A stretch of DNA of 26,867 nt from an uncultured Leptotrichia sp. (GCA_937925095.1 CALEXX010000038.1:1-26867), one strand, 5' to 3'; shown: positions 16,904-24,670, numbered from the stretch's first letter. Translations and numbers: made by a program. The notes: generated from the sequence alone by a model not told the origin.

Positions 16904-17307
16904 TGACACGTAGAGAAATTCGGGAAGAAATTTTTAAACTTCTCTTTGAAAAGGAACTGACTGATAACAATGTAGAAAAGAGAATAGAAGAAACAATTAA
17001 GGAAAATAAGATAAAAAAGGAAGAACATATTGAATTTTTAACATCTTATGTTAATGATATAATTGAAAATGAAGATATTCTTGTGGAAAAAATAAAGGAG
17101 ATACTTGACGGATGGACATATGAAAGACTAGGAACACTTGAAAAGGTTCTTCTGAAAATATCCTTTTATGAAATCATAATAAAAAAAGTAGGATATGAAA
17201 TAGCTATAAATGAAGCAGTTGAGCTGGCTAAAAAATATTCTTACGATGATACAAAAGAATTTTTAAATGGAATATTGGCAAAGCTTGTAAAACAAAATAA
17301 TGCCTAG
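16903..17307 (+). CDS. nusB: Transcription antitermination factor NusB
   Basis: A small all-helical RNA-binding protein, 134 residues, that binds boxA with NusE (S10) to antiterminate rRNA operons. It shows the standard opening TRREIREEIFKLLFEKE and the C-terminal block RLGTLEKVLLKISFYEI followed by NEAVELAKKYSYDDTKEFLNGILAKL, which is diagnostic for NusB. The start overlaps the amaP stop by one base (TAATG). Its place after accC-asp23-amaP matches the accB-accC-yqhY-nusB order known from Bacillus. Confidence 0.92.
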   Translation: MTRREIREEIFKLLFEKELTDNNVEKRIEETIKENKIKKEEHIEFLTSYVNDIIENEDILVEKIKEILDGWTYERLGTLEKVLLKISFYEIIIKKVGYEIAINEAVELAKKYSYDDTKEFLNGILAKLVKQNNA

Positions 17308-17341
17308 TGTTAAAGATAAAATTGAAAGGAGAAAATTTTAA

Positions 17342-17608
17342 ATGAAGAAATTTCATATATCTTGGCAAAGCTTATTAATCGGAATAGTGTGGTTTTCAGT
17401 AACAACATTTTATTTTATTTCTTATCAGAGTGGAACATTATCAGGAAGTATAACAGTTCCCAGAATTATTTCATGGGTTTACGATCTGTTTGGATTTATG
17501 GCAGGAACTATAGTCCAATGGATACTTAGCCTTATCTTTATTATTGGAAGCATAAGACCAGTGAAAGTGGACAAAAATTCTGATTTTGATGATGAGGATG
17601 AAGAATAG
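17342..17608 (+). CDS. Small membrane protein, unknown function
   Basis: An 88-residue protein with two predicted membrane helices (about residues 9-28 and 45-72) and an acidic C-terminal tail ending DFDDEDEE. AAAGGAG at 17324-17330 precedes the ATG. It lies 34 bases after nusB and just before the operon terminator, so it belongs to the acc operon. I do not recognise a family. Staphylococcal asp23 operons also carry a small membrane protein, but I see no clear resemblance to it. Confidence 0.7.
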   Translation: MKKFHISWQSLLIGIVWFSVTTFYFISYQSGTLSGSITVPRIISWVYDLFGFMAGTIVQWILSLIFIIGSIRPVKVDKNSDFDDEDEE

Positions 17609-17640
17609 GAAAATAGCTGATAATAACTGAATATTTAATA

Positions 17641-17688
17641 AAAAAGCATGACTTTAAAGACTTTAATAGTTTTTAGTCATGTTTTTTT
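17641..17688 (+). terminator. Intrinsic terminator of the acc operon
   Basis: CATGACT (17647-17653) pairs with AGTCATG (17675-17681), with some A/T pairs further in, followed by seven T residues (17682-17688). Confidence 0.75.
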
Positions 17689-17707
17689 GTTGTTTTTCTT
17701 TTAGTAT

Positions 17708-17749
17708 AAAAAAATCTGTTTCCAGAAATATTTTTACTCTGGAAACAGA
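17708..17749 (-). terminator. Intrinsic terminator of the lysozyme-inhibitor gene (minus strand)
   Basis: Perfect 12-bp inverted repeat, TCTGTTTCCAGA (17715-17726) and TCTGGAAACAGA (17738-17749), with an 11-base loop. The seven A residues at 17708-17714 become a U tract on the minus-strand transcript. It faces the acc-operon terminator 20 bases away. Confidence 0.85.
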
Positions 17750-17813
17750 AATTCTGATATATGATAAATTTTAGAGATTATCTTATTATTAAACTATTTA
17801 GAGTTCGTTTCAC

Positions 17814-18170
17814 CTATTTTTTTACACATGAAGTTTCGATACCTGAAGGTCCTGTAAATAGGGCATCATGTCCACTTGTGAAAAATTCTATGTCGCCTCC
17901 CTTTGAAGTATATCTAGCACCACTTGCAGAAGTTGCAGCTCTTAAGTTGTATACTTTACCTGAACCATCAACAACTCTAGCAGTTTTAGTTGTAGGATAT
18001 GAAACTTTTATAGTATCAGCACCACAAGTATAACTTTCTGTTACAACTTTTTTCACAACAGGTTTTTTTACAACTCTTTTTCCTGTGTTTTTAGCTGTTG
18101 CAGAAAATCCTAACCCTCCTATCACTGTCATTACAGATAAAATTAACATAGATTTTTTTAATGCTTTCAT
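17814..18170 (-). CDS. Periplasmic MliC/PliC-type inhibitor of C-type lysozyme
   Basis: A 118-residue secreted protein. A signal peptide covers about residues 1-26 (KK near the start, hydrophobic core, cleavage plausible after ATA). There is no lipobox cysteine, so it should be soluble in the periplasm (PliC-like) rather than lipid-anchored. A short Lys/Val-rich linker (31-43) leads into the MliC domain: YTCGADTIKVSYP, SASGARY at 81-87, a GGDIEFFTSG strand, DALFTG and a final C115, which should bridge to C49. The SASGARY loop inserts into the lysozyme active site in known MliC proteins. The gene stands alone against its neighbours with its own terminator and suggests exposure to host lysozyme in saliva or mucus. 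Confidence 0.9.
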   Translation of the reverse strand: MKALKKSMLILSVMTVIGGLGFSATAKNTGKRVVKKPVVKKVVTESYTCGADTIKVSYPTTKTARVVDGSGKVYNLRAATSASGARYTSKGGDIEFFTSGHDALFTGPSGIETSCVKK

Positions 18171-18212
18171 TTTTTCTCATCTCTCTTCCTTAGTTTTGTT
18201 TTCTTCGATAAG

Positions 18213-18221
18213 AATATATCA
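18213..18221 (-). promoter_or_regulatory. Candidate extended -10 promoter of the lysozyme-inhibitor gene
   Basis: On the minus strand this reads TGATATATT, a TGnTATATT extended -10, about 40 bases before the start codon. No good -35 is evident. Confidence 0.35.
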
Positions 18222-18348
18222 TTTTAAACTTAAAAACTGCTTTGTGGTTACTTTTAATTGAATAAAAAAAAACAGTTGAAAAAGATAGTTAAAAATGTTA
18301 CAGTATAATAATTAATATAAAATTAAAATAAAAAAGAATGGGGGAAAT

Positions 18349-19884
18349 ATGGCTATAAGTGTATATAGTTGTGGTTATTTGGGGATAGAATCATATATTG
18401 TGGAAATAGAAACGGATATTTCAAATGGATTACCTGTTTTTAATATTGTAGGAATGGGAGACCTTGCAATACTTGAAAGTAAAGAGAGAATAAGAAGCTG
18501 TTTTAAGAATATAGGACTTGATTTTCCGGTGAAAAGAGTTCTTGTCAATCTGTCACCTGCTGATATAAAGAAAAAAGGAAGCAGCTTTGACTTGGGAATT
18601 TTTTTAGGAATACTGTCAAATATAGGGAAAATAAGAAATATAGAAAACTTTAAAAATTATCTGATATTAGGGGAAATATCACTAAATGGAGGGGTTAAGT
18701 CTGTAAAAGGTGCTATAAATGCAACAATCCTTGCAAAAGAAAAAGGAATAAGAGGAGTAATAATTCCATATGAAAATTATGATGAAGCGTACCTTATTTC
18801 AGGAGTGGAAATAGTTCCTGTGTCGAGAATAGAAGAAGCAGTAAGTTTTTTAAATGGAAAAATCAGTTTAGATGAATTACATAAAAATATGAAGGCAAAA
18901 ATGAATTTAAAAAAGAATGAGAAAAGTAAAAGAAATAAAGAAGAAAGAAATGGAGTTGATTTTTCTGATGTGAAGGGGCAGTTTTTAGCTAAAAGGGCAA
19001 TGGAAATAGCAGCGGCAGGAGGTCACAACATATTTCTGATGGGGGATCCAGGTTCGGGAAAATCGATGCTGGCAAAAAGATTTGTGACGATACTGCCTGA
19101 AATGAGTGAAAAGGAAATAATAGAAACTACTAAAATATACAGTATTTCAGGAATGCTGTCACCTGATAAACCTGTAATTACTGAAAGACCTTTCAGGGCT
19201 CCACATCATTCTGCAACTCAGACTGCACTTGTTGGAGGAGCTATAAGAGCTGGAGAAATAACATTGGCATTAAATGGTGTATTTTTTATGGATGAGCTTG
19301 GAGAATTTGGAACGAGAACCCTTGAGACGTTGAGACAGCCTCTGGAAGATGGGAGTGTAACTATTTCAAGGGCAAATCTTATAGTAAATTATCCAGTAAA
19401 TAATATAATGATTGCAGCATCAAATCCCACCCCTGGAGGTTTTTTTCAGGATGATCCCCAGTGCAAGGACAGCCTGAGAGATATAAAAAATTATCAGAAA
19501 AAGTTTTCAGGACCTCTGCTAGACAGGATAGATTTATATGTGGAAATGAGAAGATTGAAAAAGGAAGAGATTTTCAGTGAATGTGAATCAGAATCATCAG
19601 AAACAGTTAAGGAGAGGGTTATAAAGGCGAGAGAAATTCAGAAAAAAAGATTTAATGAAGATTTTCTGAATGGGAAAATGAGCAGGAAACAAATATCAGA
19701 GTACTGTAAAATAGACAGTGAAACAAAAAAAGTCCTCGAGAGGGCAATTGATGAACTGAAATTATCAGTAAGAGCTTATGATAAGATTTTAAAAGTATCG
19801 AGGACGATAGCAGATCTTGAAGGTTCTAAAAAAATAAAGACAGAACATTTGCTAGAAGCATTAAATTATAGAAAAAAATATTAA
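18349..19884 (+). CDS. comM: YifB / ComM family Mg-chelatase-like AAA+ ATPase
   Basis: A 511-residue AAA+ protein; family members act as hexameric branch-migration helicases that extend integration of incoming DNA during natural transformation. An N-terminal Lon-S5-like (ChlI) domain spans about 1-170, followed by a variable linker rich in Lys. The AAA+ core has Walker A GDPGSGKS, Walker B in VFFMDELGEF and the APHHSATQTALVGG segment. The C-terminal Mg_chelatase_C domain (about 400-511) includes RPL-type sensor residues in FSGPLLDRIDL. GGGGGA lies ahead of ATG 18349. A TATAAT at 18304-18309 may be its -10, though no -35 lies at proper spacing. Its presence hints at competence but does not prove it. 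Confidence 0.92.
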   Translation: MAISVYSCGYLGIESYIVEIETDISNGLPVFNIVGMGDLAILESKERIRSCFKNIGLDFPVKRVLVNLSPADIKKKGSSFDLGIFLGILSNIGKIRNIENFKNYLILGEISLNGGVKSVKGAINATILAKEKGIRGVIIPYENYDEAYLISGVEIVPVSRIEEAVSFLNGKISLDELHKNMKAKMNLKKNEKSKRNKEERNGVDFSDVKGQFLAKRAMEIAAAGGHNIFLMGDPGSGKSMLAKRFVTILPEMSEKEIIETTKIYSISGMLSPDKPVITERPFRAPHHSATQTALVGGAIRAGEITLALNGVFFMDELGEFGTRTLETLRQPLEDGSVTISRANLIVNYPVNNIMIAASNPTPGGFFQDDPQCKDSLRDIKNYQKKFSGPLLDRIDLYVEMRRLKKEEIFSECESESSETVKERVIKAREIQKKRFNEDFLNGKMSRKQISEYCKIDSETKKVLERAIDELKLSVRAYDKILKVSRTIADLEGSKKIKTEHLLEALNYRKKY

Positions 19885-19885
19885 A

Positions 19886-19915
19886 TTGAAGGTTTTTTAT
19901 AAAATGTGGTATAAT
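19886..19915 (+). promoter_or_regulatory. Promoter of the esterase-ogg2-thioredoxin group
   Basis: TTGAAG (19886-19891) and TATAAT (19910-19915), 18 bases apart, with an extended -10 TGG (19907-19909). Transcription should begin near 19922. Confidence 0.68.
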
Positions 19916-19933
19916 ACTAAAGATAGAATAGTG

Positions 19934-19970
19934 AAAGGAGAACAGTTACAAATTCAGTAACTGTGTAGGG
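19934..19970 (+). promoter_or_regulatory. Ribosome-binding site separated from its start codon by a hairpin
   Basis: AAAGGAG (19934-19940) lies 30 bases before ATG 19971, too far to work directly. Between them ACAGTTAC (19942-19949) and GTAACTGT (19957-19964) form a perfect 8-bp hairpin with a 7-base loop. Folding leaves 7 unpaired bases between the ribosome site and the ATG, an ideal spacing. The only closer alternative is GGG directly touching the ATG. Confidence 0.6.
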
Positions 19971-20846
19971 ATGAGCTTATTATCAGATATAGCAGTACCT
20001 GTGGCAAAGCTGGTAAATGCAAAAAGGGGAAATGAAAAAGCCATGGAAAATCCAAGAAGAGATACGGATTTTTTTAACAGAAAAAATTTCAGGAAGGAGT
20101 TTATTACAGAAGAAGAATTTATAGACAGCTTTCAGGTACTAACTGTAAAGACTGAAGAATCTTTAAATAGGCATGTGATTTTTCTTCATGGTGGAGGTTA
20201 TGTTTTAAGAGCCGTAAGAAGCCATAAGAATATAGTTGAAAGAATGGTAAAAAAGTATAACTTGAAAGTAACTTTTGTAGATTATCCTCTGGCACCTGAA
20301 TATACTGCTGATAAAACTCATGAGGTATTAATGAAGGCATATAAATCTGTTACTGAAAAAAATATAGGAGATGAATTTTACTTTTTTGGAGATTCTGCAG
20401 GTGGAGGATTAGCATTGGCATTTCTTCAGGAAGCAAGGGATAATCATGTAACACCATTTCCTAAAAAGACTGTATTAATGTCTCCATGGCCTGATATTTC
20501 AATGACAAATGAAGAAATAAAGGATTTTGAGGAAAAAGATCCGTTATTGCCGGTACAAAGTCTTATAAAAGTTGGAAAGCAATATGCCGGAAATTTAGAT
20601 TTAAAATCACCTCTTGTTTCTCCTGTCTATGGAAATATGGATAATCTGGGGGATATAATGCTCCTTTTTGGAACAAATGAAGTTCTTTATCCTGACTGCA
20701 TGAAATTAAGTGATATGTTTGATATTGCAATAGGAACAAGAATGGAGCTGTATATAGGTGAAAACTTATGTCATGACTGGATTCTGGCTCCTCTGAAAGA
20801 AACTGACGAGGCACTGGATGCCATAGGAAAATTTTATCTGGAATAA
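19971..20846 (+). CDS. HSL-family alpha/beta hydrolase (fold-3 esterase)
   Basis: A 291-residue cytoplasmic esterase-like protein. The oxyanion-hole motif HGGG begins at His73, the nucleophile elbow GDSAGG places Ser142 as nucleophile, and His268 in LCHDW is the likely catalytic base. The acid is expected in GTNEVLYPD, where Glu rather than the commoner Asp sits at the usual position. DYPLAPEY is also typical of the hormone-sensitive-lipase group. The substrate is unknown; short-chain esters are usual. It is read from its own promoter and its translation start is unusual because a hairpin lies between ribosome site and ATG. The ogg2 gene follows after 53 bases. Confidence 0.88.
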   Translation: MSLLSDIAVPVAKLVNAKRGNEKAMENPRRDTDFFNRKNFRKEFITEEEFIDSFQVLTVKTEESLNRHVIFLHGGGYVLRAVRSHKNIVERMVKKYNLKVTFVDYPLAPEYTADKTHEVLMKAYKSVTEKNIGDEFYFFGDSAGGGLALAFLQEARDNHVTPFPKKTVLMSPWPDISMTNEEIKDFEEKDPLLPVQSLIKVGKQYAGNLDLKSPLVSPVYGNMDNLGDIMLLFGTNEVLYPDCMKLSDMFDIAIGTRMELYIGENLCHDWILAPLKETDEALDAIGKFYLE

Positions 20847-20899
20847 AAACTTTTAATATCTTAAAATTTCAAATGCTGGAGAAAAACGGGAGGAATATT

Positions 20900-21577
20900 T
20901 TGAAAAAAGTAAATCAATTAGAAAAAAGAATAAATAAAGAATTACATGATAAGATAGTAAAAATATATAAAGATATAAAAAAAGATGTTGAAAAGGCAAT
21001 AAAAGGGTACAAAAAAGCGTGGAAGGGGAGTGAGAGAGAAGTTTTTGCAGAAGTGGCATTCTGTATACTGACACCCCAGTCAAAGGCAAAAAATGCATGG
21101 CAGGCAATTACTGTACTTGTAGAAAATGGACTGCTTTTCAGCGGGGAAGCGGAAGAAATTGCAGAACATCTGAATATTGTAAGATTCAAGAATAATAAAT
21201 CAAGATATCTTGTGGAATTGCGGGAACTTATGACTGAAGATGGAGAACTTCAGCCTAGAAAAATTCTTTCAAGACAGGGAAATACATTTGAAAAAAGGGA
21301 ATGGATTCTTAAAAATATAAAAGGCATGGGAATGAAGGAAGCAAATCATGTACTAAGAAATTTAGGATTTGGAGAAGAAATAGCAATACTTGACAGACAT
21401 ATTTTAAGAAATTTGGCTGAATTGAATGTAATAGATGAAGTTCCAAAGTCGATGACAATAAAAAAATATTATGAAATAGAAGAAAAAATGAAGGAATACT
21501 CGGAGTTTTCAGGTATAGGAATGGATGCACTGGATTTAGTCCTATGGTACAAGGAAGCAGGAGAAGTATTTAAATAA
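20900..21577 (+). CDS. Archaeal-type N-glycosylase / DNA lyase (Ogg2 family)
   Basis: Removes 8-oxoguanine from DNA and cleaves the abasic site. A 225-residue helix-hairpin-helix GPD protein with the Ogg2 layout: FAEVAFCILTPQSKA near 45, the hairpin IKGMGMKEANHVLRN carrying the catalytic Lys146, and Asp165 in ILDRHI, then an end FSGIGMDALDLVLWYKEAG, which is characteristic of the Methanocaldococcus/Thermotoga type rather than of endonuclease III. There is no iron-sulfur cysteine cluster, which rules out Nth. I chose TTG 20900 because GGGAGG (20888-20893) sits 6 bases ahead; the upstream ATG at 20873 has no ribosome site. Confidence 0.85.
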   Translation: MKKVNQLEKRINKELHDKIVKIYKDIKKDVEKAIKGYKKAWKGSEREVFAEVAFCILTPQSKAKNAWQAITVLVENGLLFSGEAEEIAEHLNIVRFKNNKSRYLVELRELMTEDGELQPRKILSRQGNTFEKREWILKNIKGMGMKEANHVLRNLGFGEEIAILDRHILRNLAELNVIDEVPKSMTIKKYYEIEEKMKEYSEFSGIGMDALDLVLWYKEAGEVFK

Positions 21578-21657
21578 ATTTGCTTATAAGGGCAGTATTT
21601 CTATGAATTTACTGTTTTACAGAATTTGTTGAGGAATTAATAGGAGGAAGATTGGAA

Positions 21658-21975
21658 ATGAGCGAACTGATACATTATAACGGTGAAGGTTCTCTGAATG
21701 AAATGATGGAGAAGGACAGCATAACGCTGGTAGATTTTTCAGCTATATGGTGTGGTCCATGTCAGATGCTGAAACCGGTTCTGGAAGAAGTGGCAAAAAC
21801 AACAGATTATAAAGTAATCAAAGTGGATGTAGATCAGTCAGGTGATCTTGCAGTGGAATATGAAATAAGAAGTGTTCCTACAGTAATTGTGTTTAAAAAT
21901 GGTAAACTGGAAGACAGATTGACAGGATTTATGACGAAGGATGAAATTATTCAGAAGGTAAATAAATATTTATAA
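21658..21975 (+). CDS. trxA: Thioredoxin
   Basis: A 105-residue cytoplasmic disulfide reductase with the active site W-C32-G-P-C35, the conserved Asp in VDFSAIW and the cis-proline loop SVPTVIVFKNG. Length and motifs are those of ordinary thioredoxin 1. AGGAGG (21642-21647) lies 10 bases before ATG 21658. An in-frame TTG at 21652 is only 4 bases from it and would add two residues, so either could be used. It follows ogg2 by 80 bases with no obvious terminator between, and is closed by the hairpin at 22044. It probably supports reductases and oxidative-stress repair. Confidence 0.93.
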   Translation: MSELIHYNGEGSLNEMMEKDSITLVDFSAIWCGPCQMLKPVLEEVAKTTDYKVIKVDVDQSGDLAVEYEIRSVPTVIVFKNGKLEDRLTGFMTKDEIIQKVNKYL

Positions 21976-22043
21976 TAAAGTTTTTTCAAAAAAACAAGAA
22001 AAAACACTCGTAATATATAATAAAAAATAATTAATAAATTTTT

Positions 22044-22097
22044 AAATAAGGTTCCGTATAATATAGTATTTATAAGGGAACCTTATTTTTATTTTTT
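22044..22097 (+). terminator. Intrinsic terminator after thioredoxin
   Basis: Perfect 12-bp stem, AAATAAGGTTCC (22044-22055) with GGAACCTTATTT (22077-22088), enclosing a 21-base AT-rich loop and followed by a run of T residues interrupted once by A (22086-22098). Confidence 0.8.
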
Positions 22098-22107
22098 TAT
22101 ATTATGA

Positions 22108-22154
22108 ATTTTTTTTTCAAAAAAAATAAAAAAAAACGATTTTTTTTTCAAAAA
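22108..22154 (+). repeat. Direct repeat of A/T tracts upstream of the sialic-acid promoter
   Basis: Two copies of A-T9-C-A5 (or more A) lie at 22108-22123 and 22139-22154, exactly 31 bases apart, about three helical turns. The second copy ends 4 bases before the -35 box, the position of an UP element. Phased tracts of this kind bend DNA. Confidence 0.6.
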
Positions 22155-22158
22155 TGTA

Positions 22159-22186
22159 TTTACAAAACGAAAAAATAGGGTATAAT
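22159..22186 (+). promoter_or_regulatory. Promoter of the sialic-acid operon
   Basis: TTTACA (22159-22164) and TATAAT (22181-22186) with a 16-base spacer. Transcription should begin near 22193, leaving about 45 bases of leader before the GGAGG ribosome site and ATG 22239. Confidence 0.72.
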
Positions 22187-22238
22187 ATATTAAACATAAA
22201 ACGGAGAATAATTATAAAAATTTTTTGGAGGTATTGCA

Positions 22239-23564
22239 ATGAGTAAAAAAATTATGAAAAAAATTTTAATCGGAACATTACTAGCTTTCGGTTTGACAGC
22301 ATGTGGTGGAGGAGGAGAGAAGAAAGAAGCGGCAAAATTGGATCCTAATCAAAAGGTTACAATAAAATACTGGTCTTTCCCAAACTTTACCTCCGATAGT
22401 GAATTCAAAACACCTGAAGAATACGATCAGGCATTAATTAAAGCATTTGAGGAAAAAAACCCAAACATCAAGGTTGAATATCAAAAAATTGAGTTTACTG
22501 ATGGACCTGCTAAAATAGAAACAGCTATTCAGGCAAAATCAAACCCTGACGTAGTAATAGATGCACCAGGAAGAATTATTGCATGGGCAAAAAATGGAGT
22601 TCTTGCGCCATTCAATGATATAGATACTTCAAAATATTCAAAAGAAATATTATCAGCAAGTAGTTTTGATAATAAAGTTTATTTGTATCCATTAGGAACT
22701 GCTCCATTTGTAATGGCAGTTAACAAAAAACTTACTGACAAAATGGGAATAACTGATTTATTACCTTTAAACAAACCAGGAAGAAACTGGACAGTAGAAG
22801 AATTTGAAAAATTCTTAAAAGCTGCAAAAGCTAAAGATCCTTCTATCGACCCTGTATTATTCTATACAAAGAGTCAGGCAGGAGACCAAGGGCCAAGAGC
22901 ATTTGTTTCAAACCTTTATAATTCATGGATAACTGACGAAGGAATAACAAAATATACAATTAACGATGAAAATGGTGTAAAAAGCTTAACTTGGATTAAA
23001 AAAGCATATGATGAAGGATTATTAGGAAAAGGTGTTTCAGCTGAAGCAAAAGATGCACTTGAAGCGTTCAGAACTGGAAAATCTGTAATGACAATACTTT
23101 ATTCGCCAGGATTAAAAGGGCAAGATAAGGAAGCTATTGAAAAAGGTGACGTAGAACCAATATACTTACCATTCCCTAATGAATCAGGACAAGCTAAATT
23201 TGAATTCCTTCTTGCAGGAGCAGCAGTATTTGATAACGGTGACCCGGCAAAAGTTGCAGCAGCACAAAAATTTGTAGATTTCATAGTTAATGACCCAGTA
23301 TGGGGAGAAAGATCATTAAAAGCAACAAATAACTTCTCACCTACAGGAAAAACAGGATTATATGGTGATGATGCTGAAATAAAATATCTTGAATCATTAG
23401 TAGGATTCTATGGACCATACTACAACACAATAGACGGATTTATCCAAATGAGACCATTATGGTTTAACATGGTTCAATCTATTCTTAACGGACAAGTTCA
23501 ACCTAAAGAAGGATTAGATAAATTTGTTACTGATGCAAACAAAACAATACAGGATGCTAAATAA
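22239..23564 (+). CDS. ABC transporter substrate-binding lipoprotein, probable sialic acid (Neu5Ac) binding
   Basis: A 441-residue family-1 extracellular solute-binding protein. A lipoprotein signal with lipobox LTAC puts the lipidated cysteine at C22, so it is anchored to a membrane and faces the periplasm. The mature part starts after a Gly/Glu/Lys linker with VTIKYWSFP. The fold repeats of family-1 sugar-binding proteins are visible: a segment AIQAKSNPDVVID followed by APGRII, then TGLYGDD and a Trp/Phe-rich end. Ligand assigned from context: permeases, a ROK kinase and a lyase of the NanA family follow. It resembles the streptococcal SatA type rather than TRAP binding proteins. Glycine, Lys and Ala codons use more C and G than neighbouring genes, consistent with high expression. 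Confidence 0.88.
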   Translation: MSKKIMKKILIGTLLAFGLTACGGGGEKKEAAKLDPNQKVTIKYWSFPNFTSDSEFKTPEEYDQALIKAFEEKNPNIKVEYQKIEFTDGPAKIETAIQAKSNPDVVIDAPGRIIAWAKNGVLAPFNDIDTSKYSKEILSASSFDNKVYLYPLGTAPFVMAVNKKLTDKMGITDLLPLNKPGRNWTVEEFEKFLKAAKAKDPSIDPVLFYTKSQAGDQGPRAFVSNLYNSWITDEGITKYTINDENGVKSLTWIKKAYDEGLLGKGVSAEAKDALEAFRTGKSVMTILYSPGLKGQDKEAIEKGDVEPIYLPFPNESGQAKFEFLLAGAAVFDNGDPAKVAAAQKFVDFIVNDPVWGERSLKATNNFSPTGKTGLYGDDAEIKYLESLVGFYGPYYNTIDGFIQMRPLWFNMVQSILNGQVQPKEGLDKFVTDANKTIQDAK

Positions 23565-23639
23565 TTAAATAGAAATTTATTTTCAGACTTCATTTTAAAT
23601 AAGAGAATATTTTTGAAATAACAATAACATATTTGAAGA

Positions 23640-23685
23640 AATTGAAATGGAAAGATGAGGGCTGTTAAAAGCCCTCATTTCAATT
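23640..23685 (+). other. Intercistronic hairpin between binding protein and permease genes
   Basis: ATGAGGGCT (23655-23663) pairs with AGCCCTCAT (23670-23678) around a 6-base loop. An alternative longer pairing uses AATTGAAATG (23640-23649) with CATTTCAATT (23676-23685) around an 8-base bulge. No T run follows, so it is not a standard terminator. Such hairpins protect the upstream message and make the binding protein more abundant than the permeases. Confidence 0.65.
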
Positions 23686-23756
23686 GAAGCATTTTAGAAA
23701 ATATGAAAAATTAGATGGATTTTGAAAGATTGAGAAAGAGATGGAGGAAAACGGCT

Positions 23757-24659
23757 ATGAAGGAAAAAGCCATTGATAAGTATAAATGGAACTGGAAAAA
23801 AGTAGATTACAGCGCATACTTGTTCATATTGCCTGTAATGGTCTTTTTTTTAAGTTTTGTTTTATATCCCATGTTAAAGGGGATACATCTGTCCCTCTAT
23901 AGATTTAGGGGACGTCATATAAGTTTTGTAGGTTTTAAACATTATATAAATTTATTTCAAAATGATATATTTTTAAAATCTGCATGGAATACAGTGTTCA
24001 TAACATTTGTTGCATTACCGATAGTAGTTGTATTTTCAATATTTGTGGCATATGTCATATATGAGAAAAATGCTGTTGTAAGATCATTTTTTAGAGGAAT
24101 TTTCTATATCCCGGCAATATCTTCAGTAGTTTCCATAACAGTTGTATGGAACTGGATTTACCATCCAAAATTTGGGATATTAAATTATGTTTTCCAGAAA
24201 ATACATGTTATATCAGGGCCTGTTGACTGGCTTGGGAATCCTAAAACAGCGATATTTGCAATTATAGCAATTCTTATAACTACGAGTGTAGGACAGCCGA
24301 TTATACTGTATGTTGCAGCTTTGGGAAATGTACCTAAGGATCTTATAGAAGCTTCTGAAATAGATGGTGCAAATAAGTGGCAGGCATTTAAAAATGTAAC
24401 ATGGCCTTTAATAATGCCTACAACATTATATATAGTAGTTGTTACAACAATAAACAGCTTCCAGATTTTTGCACTGATACAGTTGCTTACTCATGGAGGA
24501 CCAAACTATACAACTTCCACTGTAATGTATCTTGTTTACCAGACAGCAATATCAGAAGGAAGATTTGGTGTATCATCGGCAATGGGAATTATTCTCGCAA
24601 TAATAATTGGAATAATTTCAATATTACAGTTTAAATTTTTATCGAAAGACATAGACTAG
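23757..24659 (+). CDS. ABC sugar transporter permease 1 (MalF/UgpA type), probable sialic acid
   Basis: A 300-residue inner-membrane permease with about six helices, starting with an N-terminal cytoplasmic stretch and the first helix at AYLFILPVMVF. The cytoplasmic EAA loop, EASEIDGANKWQAFKNVTWP, contacts the ATPase, and its form ending in LIMPT is usual for the MalF/UgpA group. GGAGG (23743-23747) is 9 bases before ATG 23757. The frame opens back to ATG 23715, but that start has no ribosome site. It follows the intercistronic hairpin and ends 11 bases before the second permease, so the two form the channel pair. Confidence 0.9.
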   Translation: MKEKAIDKYKWNWKKVDYSAYLFILPVMVFFLSFVLYPMLKGIHLSLYRFRGRHISFVGFKHYINLFQNDIFLKSAWNTVFITFVALPIVVVFSIFVAYVIYEKNAVVRSFFRGIFYIPAISSVVSITVVWNWIYHPKFGILNYVFQKIHVISGPVDWLGNPKTAIFAIIAILITTSVGQPIILYVAALGNVPKDLIEASEIDGANKWQAFKNVTWPLIMPTTLYIVVVTTINSFQIFALIQLLTHGGPNYTTSTVMYLVYQTAISEGRFGVSSAMGIILAIIIGIISILQFKFLSKDID

Positions 24660-24670
24660 GAGGAGGAAAA

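Noticed and set aside
17761..18033. 90-residue open frame on the plus strand opposite the lysozyme inhibitor
   Set aside because: The minus-strand frame has a signal peptide, family motifs and its own terminator; the plus-strand frame has no ribosome site.
18276..18309. TTGAAA and TATAAT as a paired promoter for comM
   Set aside because: The spacer is 22 bases and there is no extended -10; only the -10 may be used.
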